DNA of 64,000 bases from Erysipelotrichaceae bacterium. GTDB taxonomy: Bacteria; Bacillota_I; Bacilli_A; Erysipelotrichales; Erysipelotrichaceae. This document shows, piece after piece, positions 43,631 through 51,031 of the stretch. The notes under the pieces were generated by a model, which did not search any database, had not been told where the DNA came from, and saw nothing but the letters and a program-made list of their open reading frames with translations. Numbering within the stretch: position 1 is the stretch's first letter; each line of letters opens with the position of its first letter. The position numbers were made by a program, and so were the translations under genes. The stretch is taken from the NCBI GenBank assembly GCA_017428765.1, contig JAFRQF010000005.1, positions 1-64,000 on the forward strand, in the 5' to 3' direction.

Positions 43631-43823
43631 ACACTACCATTCTATACGAAAAACAGAAAATCTTATAATAATTATTCAGGTGCCCCGTTTCTTTTGACGC
43701 ACATTACAAAAAGGTACCGATATCATGAAAGATATAACGTAAATCTTGAAAATGGGGATTTCGCATTTTAAAATTAAAGTAGTAAGAGCTTTATTTAATC
43801 ATAATAATAAAAGGAGGAAAAGT

Positions 43824-44207
43824 ATGAGTAAGTATGTAATTACATTAAGTCCATCCGGCAAGTATCATTTCAATCTTGTTGCAAGCAATGGTGAACCGAT
43901 CCTTCATTCTCAGATGTATGCTGCAAGAAAAGGCGCGGTCAAAGGCATCAGAAGCGTTGCCAAGAATGCACCGGAAGCACCGGTCGTTGACCTGACTGCC
44001 AAGGAAGTCGAACCTGCAAAGAATCCGAAATTCGAGATCTACCAGGGCAAAGATGAAAAGTACTATTTCAGACTCATTGCCGCAAATGCAAAATCCATCG
44101 GCAGATCCGAAGGCTACAATTCGATGGCATCCTGCAAGAACGGTATCAAATCCGTAAAGAAGAACGCAGAAGCAGAGATCGAAAAGAAAGCTCCTGCCAA
44201 GAAATAA
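43824..44207 (+). CDS. Tandem DUF1508 (YegP-like) protein
   Basis: Two DUF1508 repeats: residues 2-48 (YVITLSPSGKYHFNLVASNGE) and 70-115 (FEIYQGKDEKYYFRLIAANAK), each ending in a GIKSVKKNA-type helix. The start at 43824 has AAGGAGG six bases upstream. A lysine-rich tail follows. The family has no firm function. Monocistronic with a strong terminator. Confidence 0.9.
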   Translation: MSKYVITLSPSGKYHFNLVASNGEPILHSQMYAARKGAVKGIRSVAKNAPEAPVVDLTAKEVEPAKNPKFEIYQGKDEKYYFRLIAANAKSIGRSEGYNSMASCKNGIKSVKKNAEAEIEKKAPAKK

Positions 44208-44223
44208 CGATCCATATCCAAGA

Positions 44224-44256
44224 AAAATGCTCCGGAGATCTCCGGAGCATTTTTTG
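44224..44256. terminator. Terminator between the DUF1508 gene and ulaA-like gene
   Basis: AATGCTCCGGAGA pairs with TCTCCGGAGCATT, a near-perfect palindrome with flanking A and T runs, usable in both directions. Confidence 0.92.
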
Positions 44257-44275
44257 TTTCTGTTTGATGCTTTGT

Positions 44276-45544
44276 TTAAGCGAGGATCTTCGCGATCAGA
44301 CCTTCGATGATACCGAACAGCGAGAAGTCCTGGCCGCCATAGACCAGCATCCAAGGCTGAATGGTATTGTTGAAGAAGTAAGCGCCAAAGCCTACCAGTA
44401 AGACCATGATGACACCGTTAAGTGCACAGGCAATGATCGTACCTCTGATACCGCCCTTGGCATTTGCGATGATCGCAGCACAGCCGTTCTCGAAGAAGCA
44501 GGTGAAGATCAAAGGAATGATGACCGTCGGGAACATGCCTCTTGTGACCAGGATCGTGATTGTTGAAGTGATGACGGCAACGATGAAGCCGATCAGCAAG
44601 GAATTCGGACCGTAACCGAAGATGACCGGGCAGTCCAGTGCAGGAATAGCACCCGGGACCAGTTTTTCGGCAACGCCCTTGAATGCCGGAACGATCTCCG
44701 CGATCAGCATTCTGACACCCTGTAACATGACGGTGACACCGACACCGAAGTAGACGGAATGCGTGAACCAGTAAGAGAAGAAGCTGCCGCCGTAGCCGAA
44801 GACTTCAGCCGGAGAAAGGCCGGCACCGGAAACGACGAAGTACATGATGATGTAGACAACGGCGATCGCGATGGAGCCGGTGATGGATACTTCTCTTAAG
44901 AAGCCTAAGGATTTCGGAAGCTTGAGGTCTTCACAGCTCTTGGACTTGTCACCGACTAACGGTGCAACAAGACCTGCGATGACGGAAAGCGTCGTCGTCG
45001 GGTGACCGATCGTGAAGTCGTCTTTACCCGTAACATCTTTGACCAGCGGTCTCATCAGGTTTGGCGCAACGATCATGTACAAAGCTGTAAATACTGCAGC
45101 CAGACCGATCAGTTTGCCGCCCGTCAGACCGGCATCGACACCGGCTGCGATGAAGACGTATGGGAACCAGTATAACATATGGCCTGTGAGGAATACGGAT
45201 TTCCATTTGGTGAATCTGGCAACGACCAGGTTGATGGCGAATGCCAGGATCATGACGATACCGATCTGGGTACCATACTGACCGCCGATATCGATCGAAG
45301 CCGGAGCTGCGGCATTGCCCGGCATCAGCGTATTGAACGCCGTGATGATGCCGTCGATCGAATTGCCGGTGATCAATCCGGTACCGGTATTCAGTACGAA
45401 GAAACCGATCGCGGTCATCAGAGTGCCTCTGACGACTTCAGAACCCGATTTCTTCTGCAGGATCAGGCCGACCATTGCGACTAAAGACAAGAAGATCGCA
45501 CCCTGACCAAAGATCTCATTGATGATAAAGTTGAGAATTGACAT
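44276..45544 (-). CDS. ulaA: PTS ascorbate-type transporter subunit IIC
   Basis: Membrane channel of the L-ascorbate PTS family (EIIC-Sga). The 422 residues have about ten helices, the opening NEIFGQGAIFLSLVAMVGL, and the family GHPTTTLSVIAGLVAPLVG segment near 180. It follows the IIB and IIA genes. No catabolic ula genes are adjacent, so ascorbate as substrate is only a family inference. Confidence 0.88.
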   Translation of the reverse strand: MSILNFIINEIFGQGAIFLSLVAMVGLILQKKSGSEVVRGTLMTAIGFFVLNTGTGLITGNSIDGIITAFNTLMPGNAAAPASIDIGGQYGTQIGIVMILAFAINLVVARFTKWKSVFLTGHMLYWFPYVFIAAGVDAGLTGGKLIGLAAVFTALYMIVAPNLMRPLVKDVTGKDDFTIGHPTTTLSVIAGLVAPLVGDKSKSCEDLKLPKSLGFLREVSITGSIAIAVVYIIMYFVVSGAGLSPAEVFGYGGSFFSYWFTHSVYFGVGVTVMLQGVRMLIAEIVPAFKGVAEKLVPGAIPALDCPVIFGYGPNSLLIGFIVAVITSTITILVTRGMFPTVIIPLIFTCFFENGCAAIIANAKGGIRGTIIACALNGVIMVLLVGFGAYFFNNTIQPWMLVYGGQDFSLFGIIEGLIAKILA

Positions 45545-45590
45545 AAGTAGCCTCCTTTTTCTTTTTACTTATTTCTCCCCAAATAATTGA

Positions 45591-45878
45591 TTAATTCAGA
45601 CCCTTCATATACGTGAGTACTTTTTCTTCCACTTCCGAAGAATCCATGAAATTCTCGATGATGACGACCGGTACATCGGCACGGTCGACGATCCTTTCAG
45701 CGAGTTCCCGGGAAATGAAGATGACATCGCACGGATTGGAAAGACAGGTGCCGACATCGCCGCAGAACGTATCTGCTTCCAGATCATGTTTCTTCAGGAT
45801 GTCATCGATCGCCATACGCAACATGAGTGACGATCCGCAGCCGAATCCGCATACGCATTGGATTTTTGGTACTTTCAT
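45591..45878 (-). CDS. ulaB: PTS ascorbate-type subunit IIB
   Basis: Lactose/ascorbate-type IIB with the phospho-accepting cysteine in CVCGFGCGSS. The start at 45878 is preferred because AAGGAG, ten bases upstream, is too close to the ATG three codons earlier. About 95 residues. Lies between IIA and IIC. Confidence 0.88.
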   Translation of the reverse strand: MKVPKIQCVCGFGCGSSLMLRMAIDDILKKHDLEADTFCGDVGTCLSNPCDVIFISRELAERIVDRADVPVVIIENFMDSSEVEEKVLTYMKGLN

Positions 45879-45883
45879 ATCAT

Positions 45884-46357
45884 TCATTCTCCTTCTTTAT
45901 TGAACACTTCGTATAATTCTTCTTTTGTCTTGCATGCGGCAAGATCATCGATCATGCCCTCTTTCATCAGCTGCGAGGCGATCTTCTGTATCTTTTCCAT
46001 GTGGGACTGCCTGTCCGTACAGGCAAGACACATCACGACTTTGACCGGGTCGTTCTTGCTGCCGAAATCGATACCGTTCTTCAGATTGATCAGGGACACC
46101 GCATTACGCAATACCGCTTCGCAAGGTGCCGCATGTGCCAGGGCAAAGCCCTTGGCGATCACCATATAGGGACCGAGCGTATTGACACTTTCGATCATGT
46201 CATCGATATATGATCCCTTGATATCTCCGTTTCGGACCAGGATATCTCCTGCCTTATGAATGGCGTCTTTCCAATCCAAAACTTCTGCTTCAGCTTCAAT
46301 ATTGTTTAATCCGACCAGTTCTTCCATAGGGATGACGGGTACCTCTCTTTCTTCCAT
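45884..46357 (-). CDS. ulaC: PTS fructose/mannitol-type subunit IIA (ascorbate system)
   Basis: IIA domain with the phospho-histidine in GFALAHAAPCEA near residue 74. 157 residues from the ATG at 46357. The word TATAATGG covers this ATG and looks like a -10 box, which leaves the start open: ATG at codon 11 (MEELVGLNNI) is also at a family-like N-terminus. First gene of the IIA-IIB-IIC unit. Confidence 0.8.
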   Translation of the reverse strand: MEEREVPVIPMEELVGLNNIEAEAEVLDWKDAIHKAGDILVRNGDIKGSYIDDMIESVNTLGPYMVIAKGFALAHAAPCEAVLRNAVSLINLKNGIDFGSKNDPVKVVMCLACTDRQSHMEKIQKIASQLMKEGMIDDLAACKTKEELYEVFNKEGE

Positions 46358-46394
46358 TATAAGCTTTCTTCCTTTGCCAATTCAATCTTTCTAA

Positions 46395-46425
46395 CCAAAA
46401 AAGAAGTGACAGTATCCTGCCACCT
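46395..46425 (-). terminator. Second of two tandem terminators before ulaC
   Basis: On the minus strand AGGTGGCAG pairs with CTGTCACTT (two G-U pairs) around GATA, then a T-run. It lies 38 bases before the ulaC start and after another terminator. Confidence 0.75.
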
Positions 46426-46440
46426 GTCTGTTGCCTTTTT

Positions 46441-46468
46441 CAAAAATAAAGGTCTTCTTTCGAAGACC
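46441..46468 (-). terminator. Terminator of the XpaC/AAA+ operon
   Basis: GGTCTTC and GAAGACC pair around GAAA, followed by TTTATTTTTG, directly after the AAA+ stop codon. Confidence 0.88.
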
Positions 46469-48478
46469 TCAGTTCTTTCCGGAGAATTTGTTTTCGCTCA
46501 GATTGAAGTCGCATCTTTCCAGAACGTTCATCTGTGCATCCGGGTTTTCCAGAAGACGCTTGGACTGGTTGAGTATGGCATCTTCCACCAGGTTTCTGGC
46601 CAGACGGCCGTTGCCGGAGTTCGGATCGTTGCGGCTTTGGATCAGGGTGAAGTAATCCTGCAAAGGACGAAGTGCATCCTCGGCGATCACATAGTCCTTG
46701 CCTTTGGCGATCGACTTGGATATCAGCATCAGTTCTTCGCCTGTGTAATCGGAGAATTCGATGACGTTGGCAAATCTCGACTTCAGACCGGAGTTTGCCT
46801 CCAAGAACGTCTGCATCTCCTTGGTATAACCGGCCAGGATGACTATCAGGTCGTCACGATGGTCTTCCATCGCCTTGACCAGCGTATCGATCGCCTCCAG
46901 ACCAAAGGAATCATCTTTGCCTCTGTATAAAGAGTACGCCTCATCGATGAATAAGACGCCGCCCAAAGCCGACTGGATGACCGACATCGTAAGCGGTGCG
47001 GTATGACCGACATACTTGCCGACCAGGTCTGCCCTGGTAACTTCGACCAGCTGTCCCTGTTTCAGGATGCCGCAGGCCTTCATCATGCGCGAGACGAGTC
47101 TTGCGATCGTCGTCTTACCGGTGCCCGGGTTACCGGTAAAGATCATATGTTTGGAGATCTCATTGGTCTTGAGACCCTTCTGTTTACGGATCTGGTTGAT
47201 CTTGATCAGGTTCTCTAAAGATAAGAGATAATTCTTGACGTCATCGAGACCGACGATCTCATCAAGTTCCTTCTGTATCTCTTCTCTTTCCGCTCTGGAA
47301 TCATCGACGATGTTGAGGTCCAGAGAGATCTCATTGAAGACGGCTTTGATCGTCTCATCGTAATAGATCTTCACCTTTTCGCACTCGTCATGTTTCAAAG
47401 CGATGTCGACCATCTCGTTGTAGATCTTCTTGACGCTCGGTGAGATCGAATCGATACCGTCATTCGGTTCATAGATCGACTTGAGATAAGCGTTGATCGA
47501 AGGATCGACCTCAAGAGCGATCTCAAGCTGGTTGGTACATCTGCTGATCAAAGATTCGACCAGCTGATCGATGATCTTTACCAAAGATGCCTCATCGAGC
47601 TTTTCCGTTTTGACCTTGTCATCGATCTTCTCGATGAAAGATTTGCCGAAGACATCCATGAGCTTGGTCGGGTTCTTCTCCGTAACGAAGACCAGGACCT
47701 TGTCGTTGCCGTTGAGCCTGTCGATGATGTCACCGGACAGCGTATTGGTAGCTTCCACCAGCTGATTGTTTTTCAAAGTATAGCGCTTGTTTAAGACACA
47801 GTTTCCTTCCATGACCAGTTCCGACAGCATCCTGTTGAAGATCGGCGAAGCCTCTTCGAAGTTCTCGATCAGGATGATCGGGTTCTTGCCGGTCAGGGCA
47901 ACATAGATGTCCTGTAAGAACAGCACTTCCTGCGAGGAAGACTGGTATCTTGACATATCCAGTTCGATGACCTCATTGGAAACCGTGAGACCGTAGCGCT
48001 TGAGCAGTTCACCCATCGTATAGACCATCTGATGCCTGCCGGTACCGTTGGTACCGTAAAGGATGATGGAGTTGCGGATCTTCTTTGGATCGGAACCGAC
48101 GACATACGGCCTGCGGAATGCCGTTGTGAAAGCTTTGCAGGCTTCATCTTCGCCGATGATCGTCTCAGAGAGATCCTTATAGATGTTGTCGAAGACTTCC
48201 TTGGAAGCCTTGCCTAAAACGACGGTCTCCGGCGTTTCGATCGAGATGTTGAAATCCTTTTCGATATCCGCCTTGAGCTTCTTGAGATCGTCATCGGAGT
48301 AATTGAACTTCTTGGTCATCTCTTCGATGTCCTTCTGGTTCTGTAAAAGGATCTGGTTGAGTTCGCTTTCCGTATCCTTCAGGATATCGACCGAGTCATT
48401 GTAGATATTCGAAAAACTGCTTCTCCTTTTGGAGAAGAGTTCTTCCATCATTTTTTCTTTTTCTTCGTGTCTTGACAT
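46469..48478 (-). CDS. Two-module AAA+ protein (degenerate AAA + CbxX/CfqX-type AAA)
   Basis: A 669-residue protein. An N-terminal helical region is followed by a ClpB-like AAA module whose Walker A reads GTNGTGRHQ: the lysine and the Ser/Thr are replaced, so ATP binding there is doubtful. The second module, from about residue 415, is of the CbxX/SpoVK class with intact GNPGTGKTT near 445, Walker B GGVLFIDEAYSL and an arginine-finger region (LKSRFANVIEF). It is last of a three-gene unit starting with an XpaC-like membrane protein. The role is unknown, perhaps remodelling of an envelope complex. Confidence 0.8.
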   Translation of the reverse strand: MSRHEEKEKMMEELFSKRRSSFSNIYNDSVDILKDTESELNQILLQNQKDIEEMTKKFNYSDDDLKKLKADIEKDFNISIETPETVVLGKASKEVFDNIYKDLSETIIGEDEACKAFTTAFRRPYVVGSDPKKIRNSIILYGTNGTGRHQMVYTMGELLKRYGLTVSNEVIELDMSRYQSSSQEVLFLQDIYVALTGKNPIILIENFEEASPIFNRMLSELVMEGNCVLNKRYTLKNNQLVEATNTLSGDIIDRLNGNDKVLVFVTEKNPTKLMDVFGKSFIEKIDDKVKTEKLDEASLVKIIDQLVESLISRCTNQLEIALEVDPSINAYLKSIYEPNDGIDSISPSVKKIYNEMVDIALKHDECEKVKIYYDETIKAVFNEISLDLNIVDDSRAEREEIQKELDEIVGLDDVKNYLLSLENLIKINQIRKQKGLKTNEISKHMIFTGNPGTGKTTIARLVSRMMKACGILKQGQLVEVTRADLVGKYVGHTAPLTMSVIQSALGGVLFIDEAYSLYRGKDDSFGLEAIDTLVKAMEDHRDDLIVILAGYTKEMQTFLEANSGLKSRFANVIEFSDYTGEELMLISKSIAKGKDYVIAEDALRPLQDYFTLIQSRNDPNSGNGRLARNLVEDAILNQSKRLLENPDAQMNVLERCDFNLSENKFSGKN

Positions 48479-48481
48479 ATT

Positions 48482-48994
48482 TTACAGATGTTTCAGTATC
48501 TCACGGTTGATCGTTGCCAGCAGCAGCTCCTTGGATTTCTTGAGCGCTTTGTATACATAAGAAAGACCGTCGTAATATCCCTTGTCATACAAGGCGGAAT
48601 GCACATTGTTGCGGTTGAGTTCATCGGAAACTCTCGCTTCGATGACATAGAGATCCTTGCGGTTCTGGTAGGCATCGGAATAATACTTTTCCAGTGCATC
48701 CTTATGGCCTTCGACATAGGCATTGACGTTCTGTGTGCCATAGGAAACATGTTCGATGATGCAGCGGAAACATTCAAACCGCGTCGTATAGTTTCCGATC
48801 TCATCGGGAATGCGCGGTCTGCTGATCAAAGAAGGATCGTTGGAGGAGACATAGGTCTGTCTTTTTTCTTCCTCCTTCTTCACTTCTTCGTTTTTTACGG
48901 AATCCAGGTTCGAGAAGATATCATCGATATCCATCTTTTTCTGCTTCTCGACCTGTTCCACGAGTTTGAACATATCGATCTTTTTATCCGTCAT
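48482..48994 (-). CDS. Unknown protein in the XpaC-AAA+ operon
   Basis: A 170-residue soluble protein starting MTDKKIDMFKLVEQVEKQK. GGAGGT lies five bases before this ATG, inside the end of the XpaC-like gene (11-base overlap). Acidic-basic first third, then a helical domain with ECFRCIIEHVSYG and EARVSDELNRNNVHSALYDKG. I do not recognise it. It is probably an adaptor between the membrane protein and the AAA+ enzyme; this is inferred only from order. Confidence 0.65.
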   Translation of the reverse strand: MTDKKIDMFKLVEQVEKQKKMDIDDIFSNLDSVKNEEVKKEEEKRQTYVSSNDPSLISRPRIPDEIGNYTTRFECFRCIIEHVSYGTQNVNAYVEGHKDALEKYYSDAYQNRKDLYVIEARVSDELNRNNVHSALYDKGYYDGLSYVYKALKKSKELLLATINREILKHL

Positions 48995-49958
48995 CGCGAC
49001 CTCCGTCGAACGGGCTTCCGACAAGACCGTCCTGTTTCAAAAGAGACTGCAGCGTGTTGATGTCTGCGTTCAGGTTCATATAGTCAGATTCGTGCAGCGA
49101 ATTATAAATCGTCTTGAGCGCTTCGTTGATCAGCTTGATCGTCTTGACCAGCTGTACCTCACACTTCTTGAACTCATCGCCTTTGACGGCTGAATCGGAA
49201 AGGTGCTTGTAGTTCTCCAGGATACCGATCAGGATCGGCAGATAGTATTCATAAAGCTTGTTGAGCTTCGGATCGACCGTTCCGTCTTCCTTATCGACGA
49301 TGTCGATCTGCTTGAGCAGTTCGCATGTCTGATACAGACCATTCGTGACTTCCTCGTTGGACAGGCCTTTGTTGAGCTCATTGATCTGATCGATGAACTT
49401 CTCTGCCTGTGAAAGAGGTCCTGCCTTCTTCTGGGACTCCGGTTTCTTCTCTTCTTCCTTTTTAACGCTGCCGCCCTGTTTTGCCAGCTGGGCAAGCGCG
49501 GAAATGACTTTCTCATACGCTTCCGGATAGTAGGAACGGAACTCCTTGAGCTGAGCGACCTTTTCATCCTTATAAGAGATGTAAAGGTTGTCTACCGTCG
49601 TATAGGCGCCGCTGTGCGGGGAGATCGAAATGTCATCGAACAGGATCAAAGAAACATTGTCCTTGAAATATTCCGAAAGCACTTTGTCGATCTGCGCATT
49701 GCGGGAATTTTTCACGTAACTGGTCGATTTCTTCTGATGGACATTGGAACTTCTGCGGTATGCCGAGCTTCTGCCCGTCTCGCTTTCTCCGAAGATATAT
49801 CGCATGAATTTGAAAATGCCATAGAAGGCCAGAGCCGTCACAACCCCCGGGATCACCAGACCAAACAGTATCAGACCGCCGCTTTCAAACAAAAAGTCCA
49901 GTATCGTCATAATGATGATAAAACCGAAAATACCGATTCCGCCTCTTCTTCTTCTCAT
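48984..49958 (-). CDS. XpaC-like membrane protein
   Basis: A 324-residue protein: Arg-rich start, two transmembrane helices (about 9-24 and 28-50), a basic linker, a first domain (DKVLSEYFKDNVSLILFDDI), a Lys/Glu linker, and a C-terminal helical domain of XpaC type (YEYYLPILIGILENYKHLSDS). XpaC proteins usually pair with TelA; here an AAA+ gene takes that place. No Shine-Dalgarno is seen. The extended -10 TGTTATAAT ends nine bases before the ATG. Confidence 0.65.
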   Translation of the reverse strand: MRRRRGGIGIFGFIIIMTILDFLFESGGLILFGLVIPGVVTALAFYGIFKFMRYIFGESETGRSSAYRRSSNVHQKKSTSYVKNSRNAQIDKVLSEYFKDNVSLILFDDISISPHSGAYTTVDNLYISYKDEKVAQLKEFRSYYPEAYEKVISALAQLAKQGGSVKKEEEKKPESQKKAGPLSQAEKFIDQINELNKGLSNEEVTNGLYQTCELLKQIDIVDKEDGTVDPKLNKLYEYYLPILIGILENYKHLSDSAVKGDEFKKCEVQLVKTIKLINEALKTIYNSLHESDYMNLNADINTLQSLLKQDGLVGSPFDGGRDDG

Positions 49959-49967
49959 AACAAAATA

Positions 49968-49976
49968 ATTATAACA
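49968..49976 (-). promoter_or_regulatory. Extended -10 promoter of the XpaC-like operon
   Basis: TGTTATAAT on the minus strand, nine bases before the ATG at 49958, giving a probable leaderless message. Confidence 0.6.
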
Positions 49977-50364
49977 TCATTGAAATAGAATTCGATACAA
50001 TGCAAAGATTCATGTACTGTTATCCGCATTTCTTCGCATTTATAAAGGACTCCCGCAGGAGTCCTCGTCTATGGTCTGATCTTCTCTCTTACATCTTCAC
50101 GGTTCATGATCGTTCTCTCCGTTCTGTTATTCAAACACTTCTCTTCTTTTTTTACAAAAAAAGGGCTTCGTCAAAACCATTTTACGTACCATTCTATGTC
50201 GCTATATGCAACGCAAACGCAACATAAAGCAGGTACGCCTTTACAAGCTCATGATATGGCTTTTCAAAGCCTTTTTGAGCGATAAAAGAGTGATAAAACG
50301 TGTATAAGTATTGCATACCGGTTCCTGTTTTTTTATATAATAGATTTGAAGGAGGTATTCTGAT
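49977..50364. other. Long intergenic region with several hairpins
   Basis: Contains AGGACTCC/GGAGTCCT (50046-50065), followed on the minus strand by TTTATAAAT; CGTACC/GGTACG (50185-50236 region) with inner TATGT/ACATA pairing; GGCTTT/AAAGCC (50258-50271) inside GCTCA/TGAGC; and the promoter of the next gene (TTGCAT near 50311, TATATAAT near 50335). No convincing protein gene. A structured RNA or decayed element is possible. Confidence 0.5.
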
Positions 50365-50985
50365 ATGACAAAATTTGAGGATACTGTAAAAGAAATGGAA
50401 TCTCAGGTCGAAGATCTCGAAAACGATCTCGCGGAAAAAGAAACACAGCTTGACGACGCTGGAAGAGAAAAAGCAAGATTGCTTGTCGAAAAGACTGAAG
50501 AAGCTATCAAGTCTTCTATAGAAAAAGTAAAAGGCATCATCAACGATGTCCAGGAAGATGAAAAGCTCGATGAATTCCTTGATAAGGTAAAAGCAAAATC
50601 CATGGAAGCTGTTGATTTCACAAAGGAAAAAGTTGCTGAACTGACAAAGAAAGCTGACAACGACAACAGACTCGAAAAGCTCGGCAATGACATCATGGCG
50701 GAATTCGACAAGCTGAAAGAATCAGATGCTTTCAAAAAGACTGCTGACTTCTTAAGCGACATCTCGACGAAGGTCAACGATTACTTCAACAAACCGGAAG
50801 TCAAGGAAGTCATCAACAAGGCTAAGACTACGACGATCAACATCGCTGAAAAAGGCGTTGAAGGTCTCAAGAAAGCTTTGGAACCAAAAGAAGCTCCGGT
50901 CGAAGAAGCTAAGACAGAAGCCTGCGAATGCAAGGAAGATGTCTGCGAATGCGATGCTCCGGCTGAAGAAAAACCTGAAGAATAA
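50365..50985 (+). CDS. Acidic coiled-coil protein with CxC-rich tail
   Basis: A 206-residue, Lys/Glu-rich helical protein without membrane segment or signal peptide. Coiled coil at about residues 5-75, amphipathic helices to 165, then an acidic tail with the pattern CECKEDVCEC (cysteines as CxC-x4-CxC) near residue 188, which could bind metal. GAAGGAGG precedes the ATG and a good promoter lies upstream, suggesting high expression. Family unknown; the helical part looks like phasin- or apolipoprotein-like surfaces. Confidence 0.75.
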   Translation: MTKFEDTVKEMESQVEDLENDLAEKETQLDDAGREKARLLVEKTEEAIKSSIEKVKGIINDVQEDEKLDEFLDKVKAKSMEAVDFTKEKVAELTKKADNDNRLEKLGNDIMAEFDKLKESDAFKKTADFLSDISTKVNDYFNKPEVKEVINKAKTTTINIAEKGVEGLKKALEPKEAPVEEAKTEACECKEDVCECDAPAEEKPEE

Positions 50986-51003
50986 TTCAAAGATTCCATC
51001 ATA

Positions 51004-51031
51004 AAACCCGATCTGCCGATCGGGTTTTTTT
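51004..51031. terminator. Terminator shared by the acidic protein gene and guaD
   Basis: ACCCGATC and GATCGGGT form an 8-bp stem around TGCC with a T-run to the right and an A-run to the left. Confidence 0.9.

Noticed and set aside
50074-50204. 40-codon minus-strand frame in the 49977-50364 gap as a gene
   Set aside because: No ribosome-binding site for its first start codons and no recognisable pattern; only the last 12 codons have a plausible start signal, kept as a low-interest finding.
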